NCBI GenBank assembly: GCA_023333565.1
Contig: JAJKFH010001934.1
Location: 124,001-188,000, forward strand
Reading direction: 5' to 3'
Source of the DNA: Puffinus mauretanicus
Taxonomy: Eukaryota > Chordata > Aves > Procellariiformes > Procellariidae
DNA: 64,000 bases
Position numbers and translations under genes: made by a program. Below the pieces are notes generated by a model. That model saw nothing but the letters and a program-made list of their open reading frames with translations. It made no database searches and was not told where the DNA came from. Positions 43,004 to 64,000 of this stretch are shown here, one piece after another (position 1 is the stretch's first letter; the number at the start of each line of letters is the position of its first letter).

Positions 43004-45004
43004 AGCCTGTAGAAGTGATCCTGTCTGTCATGCTGGCCCCAGCCTGTCCCCTGCCAACCACAGCCCTTGCCATGACTGCCTTCTGCAGCCTTCTGTGTGA
43101 TGAGTTTCACCCAATACTTAGCCCAGGCTCACCCCTGTTTGGTTTACATGTGCCCTAACCCCAGAGTTTTCAGGGCCACCCCTAGAAGTGCCGGCACCCC
43201 CTTCCCCAGCAGCGGGAGGGAGCCTGAATCCACTCTGGGAAGCTGGGCTGGGCTCAGGGCCCTCCTGTTCCCAGCTGGATTCTGCCCCATCCTGACAGCC
43301 GGCATCATGCCGGGAACAAGGGAGCTGCCCCTGCCAGAGAGAGGGGTCCCCAGCACCCAGTGCCTCTCGGGACACCTGGGTCCTCTGCTCAGCCTCTCTC
43401 CAGGCTCCTACGTGGGTCAGTGCTTGGTGACTCAGTTTCCCCACCCATCTGGGGGGAAAGCAGAGCTTCCAGGGGTTTCCATGCTGCTGCCAGGAGCCCT
43501 CGGGATGGAAGGAGCCCAAACGGACCCAGAGGAGACCCAGCTCGTTTCATTCAGGACACTTCAGGGGGTTTTGTCCAACCTCCTGGGGAGCAGCCGGGCT
43601 CGGAGCTGTCGAGCTCCTTTCTTCTCCCCTTGGTCCAGTGCTTTACCCCAAAACTGCACGGCCACGGGGAAACCCGACCGAGAGCCGAGGGGTTGGCGAG
43701 GCCGGTGCTGCTCTTGGGGTGCCCGGGCTGGACTCAGCGCAGTGTGAAGGTTCATTCCCGGGGCTCTGGTGCCCTTCTCACATCCACCCTGGGTATGGAG
43801 CCAGGCAGGCAGCACCAGTGGGCAGCCCAGAGCTCCCAGGTGAGGGCTGTTGGCACTGCCAGGCTCTGCCTTCCCAATCTGAGAGCCCAATTAGCAGCCG
43901 GGCAGCTGGGGAGGGGAACCTACAAAAGGGGAAAAGTCAGCCCCGGCTTGTATCAGCGTCTGCATCTCCCCCAAAATGGGTTTCTGGTAGTTGAGGAGCG
44001 ACGTCCCCCATGGCTACACCCTTATTTTGTGCAGCGAAGGGCCGGGGGCAGCCACCGGGCTGCCTCGCTGCAAGCGTTGGTCGGCGGCACCCGGGGAGCA
44101 GTGCTTCTTTCCAGGCGACGTGATTGCTCCCAATTGAGGGCGGCAGGTCATAATATTTTCTTGTTTTCTTTCACTTGTTCACCTGCTTATTTTACAATTT
44201 GCTGCACTGATTTCTGAAGTGGTCTTTAATCATTCTCAGCAGGGGTGCTGACTCGAATTCATGTCTGGGAGAGAAATGATCACTGTGCAGGAATAATGTG
44301 GTTTATTCTGTGGGAGTCCAGGTCTCCAGATCTTTGATTCTCTTGACTGCAGTCAATAAAACATGCTTTGACTTTCAGGGAACCGTGACTTTCAGGCTCC
44401 TTTTGGATAGGTGATGTTCTGAATTTGCTGCTGAACATGAAGGTGGCTTCGAGAGCTGAGGGTTTTGCACCCCCAGGAAGCATTTAGCAGGACCTTGAAA
44501 TTTTGCATTTGTGGTGTTAGGAATAGCAGTTCTGAGCGTGGGTAGTTAAGGATGGCTGGGAACTTAAAAAAGATCCATTTATTATATTTGAAAAAGGAGA
44601 CAGTAAGAAAGGACACACCTGAAGAGAGGTTTGCTGTTTCCAGAGCCAGCTTTGGGTTCTGGCTCCCAGCCCGAGTGAGCTGCGACCTCCAGATTTCCCT
44701 TGACACCCGAACCTCGGAGTCGCTCCAGGTTTTGCAGAGCATAGCAAAGAACAACCACCCTGAACCCTGCTTTTTATTGAAAGCAAAGCTGGCCTAAAGG
44801 TATGCATTTAAGGTTTCCTTTGGAAGAGGCACATTGCCTGCATACCCTGCATTTCCAGCTTGCCAGCTATGCAGGAAACTCCCCAAATTTGATACCTTGA
44901 TGGTGAAATATCAGCTGAGGCTGGTGCTTTACGGGGAGCAAGCACTGCCCAGAGAGTGAAAGCCGAGAGGATTTGGCACCTACCTCCCATATTCCCCCTT
45001 GAGA
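43004..45004. other. Intergenic, falling G+C, no gene found
   Basis: Base composition drops here from the very GC-rich left part. A 120-codon minus-strand frame at 44392-44754 has no recognisable family match and no flanking gene signals. Confidence 0.5.
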
Positions 45005-46288
45005 ATCCCATCTTCTTCTTGGTCTGCAGGGTGAAGTAGTTCAAGATGTCTCCAGAGGTCAGCTTTACTCTGAAAGCACAGGACCGGAGGTAGTCCTTGG
45101 TGACCAGCTTCTAGTCCTGCACCCTGTCCTCTACTCGGTATTTCTCATGGTCCTCTGCCACCTTCAGGGTCTCCTCCTTGTTCAGCCGCCCCTTCTTGGC
45201 ATCTGCCAACCAAAAGGTTGGTGCTCAGGTGCTTAAACTGGGCACGTGTAATGTCTGCCTGCAAGTTGATCCCTTTAGAGGCAGTCCAAGCCGATGGTGG
45301 CTTTCGTGCTGGAGGTGGGAGCCCGTTTGGCCACCTCGCAGGCTTTCCTGAGCCTCCAAACAGCTCGTCCATCCTGCCTGATGCTCTCTTGATGCTTCGT
45401 TAAGAATTCATGCATGAAGGTGCCCACCAACTGGTTGTCAAAGTCATCACCTCCCAGGTGAGTGTCTCCAGCCGTGACTTTCACCTCAACAATGTCTCTG
45501 TCTATGGTGAAGATGGAGATGCTGACGCACTTCCCGGTCCGTATTAAAGATGAGGACATTGCGCTCTCCATCAGGATAATGGAGGCTGTAGGCTAGGGCT
45601 GCTGATCATAGAATCATAGAATCATTAAGGTTGGAAAAGACCTCTAAGATCATCGAGTCCAACCGTCAACCCAACACCTCCATGCCCACTACACCATGTC
45701 CTGAAGCACCTCATCTACACGTCTTTTAAATGCTTCCAGGGATGGGGACTCCCCCACTTCCCTGGGCAGCCTGTTCCAAGGCCTGACCACTCTTTCCGTA
45801 AAGAAATTTTTCCTAATGTCCTGGCGCAACTTGAGGCCGTTTCCTCTCATCCTATCACTTTTTACTTGGGAGAAAAGACCAACCCCCACCTCGCTACAAC
45901 CTCCTTTCAGGGAGTTGTAGAGCGATGAGGTCTCCCCTCACCTCCTCTTCTCCAGACTAAACACCCCCAGTTCCCCCAGCCGCTCCCCATCACCTTGTGC
46001 TCCAGGCCCTTCACCAGCTTCGTTGCCCTTCTCTGGACACGCTCCAGCACCTCCATGTCCTTCTTGTGGTGAGGGGCCCAGAACTGAACACAGGATTCGA
46101 GGTGCGGCCTCACCAGTGCCCAGTACAGGGGCACCATCACCTCCCTGCTCCCGCTGGCCACGCTATTTCCGATACAGATGTCTCATTGAAGCCCCTCAGC
46201 ACAGCGATGCCAGCAATTACCCAACATCTTTGGTGGCTCGGCTCTGGGAGTCGCTGAGATAAGCTGGCACAGTGATGATCACTCCTCC
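45005..46288 (-). pseudogene. HSP70-family processed pseudogene interrupted by CR1
   Basis: On the minus strand, 46288-46170 encodes a decayed ITVPAYLSDSQSRATKDV followed by traces of the IAGLNVLRIINEP block. The CR1 element then intervenes. From 45604 the reading resumes with ALAYSLHYPDGERNVLIF, then VKVTAGDTHLGGDDFDNQLV and RRLRKACEVAKR-like sequence. About 200 codons are then missing, and the sequence jumps to a KGRLNKEE stretch and C-terminal remnants near 45010. There are in-frame stops, frameshifts and no introns in the surviving blocks. It is a 5'-truncated, internally deleted retrocopy of a cytosolic HSP70 and has no function as a chaperone gene. Confidence 0.85.
45605..46169 (-). mobile_element. 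CR1 LINE, 5'-truncated 3' end
   Basis: On the minus strand the element ends with two tandem ATTCTATG-type octamers (45605-45624), the mark of the avian CR1 3' end. It includes the C-terminal reverse-transcriptase reading frame ([20 protein letters not shown]) and the [24 protein letters not shown] stretch downstream. It is about 565 bp long, 5'-truncated as most CR1 copies are, and inserted into an HSP70 retrocopy. The right border near 46169 is approximate, and no target-site duplication was seen. Confidence 0.93.
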
Positions 46289-48984
46289 TGCCTGCCCCGG
46301 AGCAACTCATCCCCTGGGATGGGGATGGGAACCTTGGGGCAATCCCAGCTCCGTGCTGGGCTCCGACCCACCCACTCTCGGAGAGCCCAGCAGCAGCCAG
46401 GACACGGGGAACAAGCCGAGACAGAGCACACCGCCGCGAACAGCTCCCAAGAGGTGTTTTGTTTCCAGTGAAACGGCCTTTCTGTGGGTGAGAGCATCCA
46501 GATCTGTGGGATCAATCTGTCCACACATCCAGAAATTCGGGGTGGGCTGAGTTTGCCAAGCTAAATTATTCTCCGAGGAAGGGCGGCTGGGATTTCAGCT
46601 GGGTTTGGTTTTTTCGCCCTGCCCTCGGCTGTCCTGGATACGGCGCTTCCCTCCGGAGGCAGCTGCGCTCCAGCGCAGACCTCTGTGCAGCAATGCCAGG
46701 TGGCCAGAAAATGTGTTCCAGCCCAAAAGCTGGCTGCCTTTCAGCGCTGGATGAATTATCTGTGAAAACCTCTTACGGTTCGCACAAAACAAGGTAATTA
46801 TTCAGAAAGCAGGGGATATGGAGAGAGGCAGAATATGAAAATATTATCTGTTAGTGATTTACAGGGAACCACAGACGGTGTCAAAGAACAGCAGCTGAAT
46901 CAAACTTGCTTTGGCAACTTCTTGGCTCCCAAATGCTCCAGACAACCCAGGGGGGTTGATCACGAGCTCCCAACAATGCTCCTATGCCCTGGGGAAGGGG
47001 CTCCCGGGGGTCTGGGTCTCCGGAGCTGGGTGGTTCATGGAGGGAAAGCACATGTGTTGCAGAGCCCTGAGGTTTTAGGATGGCAAAGACTACGATCCAG
47101 GGGGAGGCCATCTCGCTTTTGCTATCTTAATAGGATAACTGGAGCTTTTTTTGGGGTACAAATGGTTGTACCCAACGCGATCTGAACGGTCTTCCAAGCT
47201 CTGCAAAGCTAGAAACTGCTTTACTGCTAGCGAGGCTATCCTGGAAAATCACCGAGGCAGGGGCTTTTTATACGTTTCTTATTACACTTCCTTCGGTAGC
47301 AGCTTTACAAATGCTCTTCCTTAGCCAAATGTTTTTTCCCTTGGCGACTGTGACTGCTCTGGCAGGTTTGTTGTTCACATTCTGAAACAAAATCGTTCCT
47401 TTTCCTTCAGCTCGAGAGATTTGCAACCCCCTCCCATGACTTTTAGGAGGTTTTATTTCTTGTAACAAATCGCTCGCAGCGTTTACGTTTTCCAGGTGCG
47501 CTGTCAAACCCCAGAAAGCTGGGCAGCCCCAGTCCTCCGCCTCCGCCTGATTTTCCCCCAGAACCTCTCCTCGGAGCATCGCAGCCCCTGAGCAGCGAGC
47601 AGGGTTTTGTTTAAAGCCATCCGCCGCCTCTGCCAAGCTCTGCCTTCTGCTTTCCCCGACTGATATTTCCCAATCACAATCTAGCATCCAGCACAATGCA
47701 ACGAATCTCATGAAATTAAGTATTTCTCCTACACACAGCATATTTGCCCGGTGATTATAACTAGTCCCCGAGGTAGCCAAGCACAGCAGAATTTCAGTTT
47801 AATATGCACACCCACGCAGCCTTACTAAAAACCCAAGACACTCCCCCGGTCCTTCTTGGGAAAGACTGAGCACTGCAGTGAGCATCTCATATTTCAGCTT
47901 CACCACTTGCACAAGCTCGGACTGGGAATACTCTGTCATCTGGTGTAAAAAAAGGTGGGGAAAGAAGTTTCCCAAAGATTTCAAGGTATCCCTGATGGCC
48001 TGAGAGCGAGCGGGGTGTAAAAACACAGGAATGTCAGGCAACTCAGGCACAAAAGGGACCAGATCACACTGCTGGGGGTTTATTAACACAACCATGAGTA
48101 GTTACTGCCTTTTGTTCACTCCATCTTGGCTCTACAGAGTGAACTTTTAATTCCAAAATGCTTTAATTCCCCCGTTTGTTCAGGCAGGCAGCATACACGT
48201 AAGCTCGCAGCACCTGCTCTCTGTCACTGTAAAAAATGACAACTATTTGATTAAAAAAAAAGAGCAATTATTCATTGTGTGTGTGCAGTGTACCATTTGC
48301 TCTTGCTGCAGCGACTGAAGTCCAACCTCACACCTGAAATGAAACGGGGGAAAAAATCTTCCCAGCGTCTGGAGCTGTAAACTCCAGCACCCGCGCTGTG
48401 GTGTAAACACAGCGAGCTGCAATTTGCAATGCTGACCCTGCCCCAAACCAGAGGCAGATCCACCCATGCAAATCACAGTCTTGGCTGTGCCTGGGACTTG
48501 CAGATGAGCAGCTGCCCTAGCAGCGGGCCAGCTGCTGCTGGAGTCGGAGCAAAGAGGGAAATAAGTTCACACCAAGGTTTTCCTTTCGCTGCAGACACTA
48601 CCTCCTACCTCATTCTCCCTTCCTTTTCCTCCAATTCTCTTTCCCTCAACCTTTCAGGCAGAGTTTTCCCTCTGCCCCAGCCCTGCCTCTGTCTCCAGCC
48701 CTCGTGGCTCTGCTCCCCCCACCCCGGCTCCACTCTGAAGGTGGAGACACCCACTCCTCCCCACAGCCTTCTGCTCCCTTCTTTCCTCCAGGCCTGACCC
48801 GCCTTCACCCACCTCCGCAGAGGCCTTCCCCTCCCTGCAGCAGCTCCTCACCTCCTCCCAGCCCAGCCCCCGAGCCCTGCCCTAATCCCGCCTCCCCTCC
48901 TCCCCCGAGCCCTGCCCTCCCCTAACACACACCAGCTACGATCTCCCTTTCGCCTTGCCCTGGCTTAACCCTGCCACCCCCCTC
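46289..48984. other. Intergenic, no gene found
   Basis: The stretch has moderate G+C. Minus-strand frames at 47268-47780 (170 codons) and 47799-48095 (98 codons) carry no recognisable domain, signal peptide or splice pattern. They may be chance frames or remnants of an old insertion. Confidence 0.45.
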
Positions 48985-49510
48985 CTTCGCCCTTCCCCCG
49001 CCCTGGCCCGGCCCGGCTCAGCCCCTTCCCCCGCCCTGGCCCGGCCGGGCTCAGCTCAGCCCCTTCCCCCGGCCCCGGCCTGGCTCAGCTCAGCCCTTCC
49101 CCCGCCCTGGCCCGCCCCGGCTCAGCTCAGCCCCTTCCCCCGGCCCTGGCCAGGCCCGGCTTAGCTCAGCCCCTTCCCCCGGCCCTGGCCTGGCTCGGCT
49201 CAGCTCAGTCCCTTCCCCCGGCCCTGGCCTAGCTCGGCTCAGCTCAGTCCCTTCCCCCGGCCCTGGCCTGGCTCAGCTCAGCCCCTTCCCCCGGCCTGGC
49301 CCGGCCCGGCTCAGCTCAGCCCCTTCCCCCGGCCCTGGCCTGGCTCAGCTCAGCCCCTTCCCCCGGCCCTGGCCCGGCCCGGCCCGGCTCAGCTCAGCCC
49401 CTTCCCCCGGCCCTGGCCCGACCCAGCTCAGCTCGGCTCAGCGCCTTCCCCCGGCCCTGGTCGGGCCCGGCCCAGCTCAGCTCAGCTCAGCTCAGCTCAG
49501 CTCAGCCCCT
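48985..49510. repeat. Minisatellite of GGCCCTGGCC / GCTCAGCTCAGC units
   Basis: Units of roughly 30-37 bp consist of CCCTTCCCCCGGCCCTGGCC followed by (C)GGCTCAGCTCAG. The array ends in a run of GCTCA pentamers at about 49474-49506. It stops about 250 bp before the FAM76A promoter motifs. The minus strand reads GGGCTGAGCTGAGC. Confidence 0.92.
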
Positions 49511-50095
49511 GGCCCTCAGCAGCCCTTCCCCGGCCTGGCCTGGCTCCCGGCTCGCCCTTCCCCGGCGGTGGGGCGACCGAGCCAGGCTGCGGGCGCGGCG
49601 GAGGCCGACAAGGCGCGGTGGGCCGAGCAGATGCCGACGCCTTCCCCGGCCTGGTAGGGCCAGCTCAACTCAGCCCCTGGCCTGGCTAGCCCGGCCCAGC
49701 TCAGCCCCCGGCCCGACCCAGCACCACTTCCGGGTCCCCCTCCCTGCAAGGCAGCGTGGGCCAGCCCCCCACCTGCGCGATCTCGCGCGACCTCTCCAGC
49801 GCCTCGCGCCCCGGGACGTCACCTCTTGGCGGGGGCAGGCAGAGACGTCACATCACCGCAGTGCGCGCAGCCTCCCGCGTGACGTCAACGCTGCCTTCCC
49901 AACGCCGCGGGAGGTGGCGGCGGGGGCGGGCCCGGCCCCTCCACCCCTCCCAGGAGTGACGGCTGAGATTGACCAATGAAGCTGCAGAGATGTAGAGTGA
50001 TGCGGCAGTCGGCCAATGGCGAGGTGAAGCGGCGGGAGGTGGGCGGGGACGGGCAGCCAGGCGCGAGCTGGGCTGCACTGTCGCGGGGCGGCGGG

Positions 50096-63859
<13,764 letters not shown>

Positions 63860-64000
63860 AACCAAACCCCCAATCTGGGAGCTTTCCCCAGCATTAGCCA
63901 AGGAGTCTAGGAGGCCTGCCTGATCGCTGGAAGCCAAAACCTCAGTGTTGTCGCTATCCCACTGCCGTGGACTCGATGGAAACGCCTGGTGTGTGTTGCC
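63860..64000 (+). other. FAM76A: Start of FAM76A 3'UTR, cut by window end
   Basis: This sequence follows the TAA stop and contains no poly(A) signal, so the transcript continues beyond the window. Confidence 0.75.

Noticed and set aside
44392..44754. 120-codon minus-strand frame
   Set aside because: No domain or homologue is recognised, and the flanks show no gene signals.
47268..48095. Two adjacent minus-strand frames of 170 and 98 codons
   Set aside because: I see no recognised family, promoter or poly(A) signal. Kept only as a note on the intergenic stretch.

Overview
The window is vertebrate nuclear DNA and almost certainly avian. It carries a CR1 retrotransposon 3' end, a Src-family kinase that matches avian YRK almost residue for residue as I recall it, and short introns in very GC-rich DNA full of minisatellites, as on bird microchromosomes. 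The gene order (Src-family kinase on the minus strand, FAM76A on the plus strand) matches human 1p35.3, where FGR lies between AHDC1 and FAM76A.

Layout. Positions 1-16.4 kb hold no recognisable coding exon. This stretch has CpG-rich, promoter-like DNA at 8.1-9.4 kb, several AT-rich islands that look like conserved noncoding elements, minisatellites, and a perfect 100-bp palindrome at 820-919. By synteny it may belong to the 5' noncoding part of AHDC1, but no AHDC1 exon can be shown. Positions 16.2-22.96 kb hold all coding exons of FGR/YRK on the minus strand, including two alternative versions of the exon that joins SH2 to the kinase domain. Positions 23.36-24.29 kb are a 20-bp-unit minisatellite. 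Positions 24.3-31.5 kb are GC-rich with no supported gene. Positions 31.56-37.22 and 38.70-43.00 kb are two complete tandem genes for secreted papain-family cysteine proteases of the CfaD-like or 'digestive cysteine proteinase' type, 11 exons each and 547 aa each. Positions 45.0-46.3 kb are a dead HSP70 retrocopy split by a CR1 element. A GGCCCTGGCC/GCTCA minisatellite (49.0-49.5 kb) leads into the FAM76A CpG-island promoter. FAM76A (9 exons, plus strand) fills 50.1-63.86 kb.

Main result. The FGR/YRK locus contains two in-phase, adjacent exons (165 and 156 bp) of the FYN 7A/7B kind, differing by exactly three codons as FynB and FynT do. The upstream one is the version I recall in the chicken YRK cDNA. 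The downstream one resembles the version in mammalian FGR. This suggests that YRK and FGR are one orthologous gene, described through different mutually exclusive exons. Other notable results are gene conversion between the tandem proteases that has homogenised an intron, an array of p53-like half-sites, a dispersed SINE-like word, and a frame-disrupted FAM76A exon 1.

Limits. Exon borders were read by eye from splice signals, reading frame and remembered family sequences. No alignment or database search was run.
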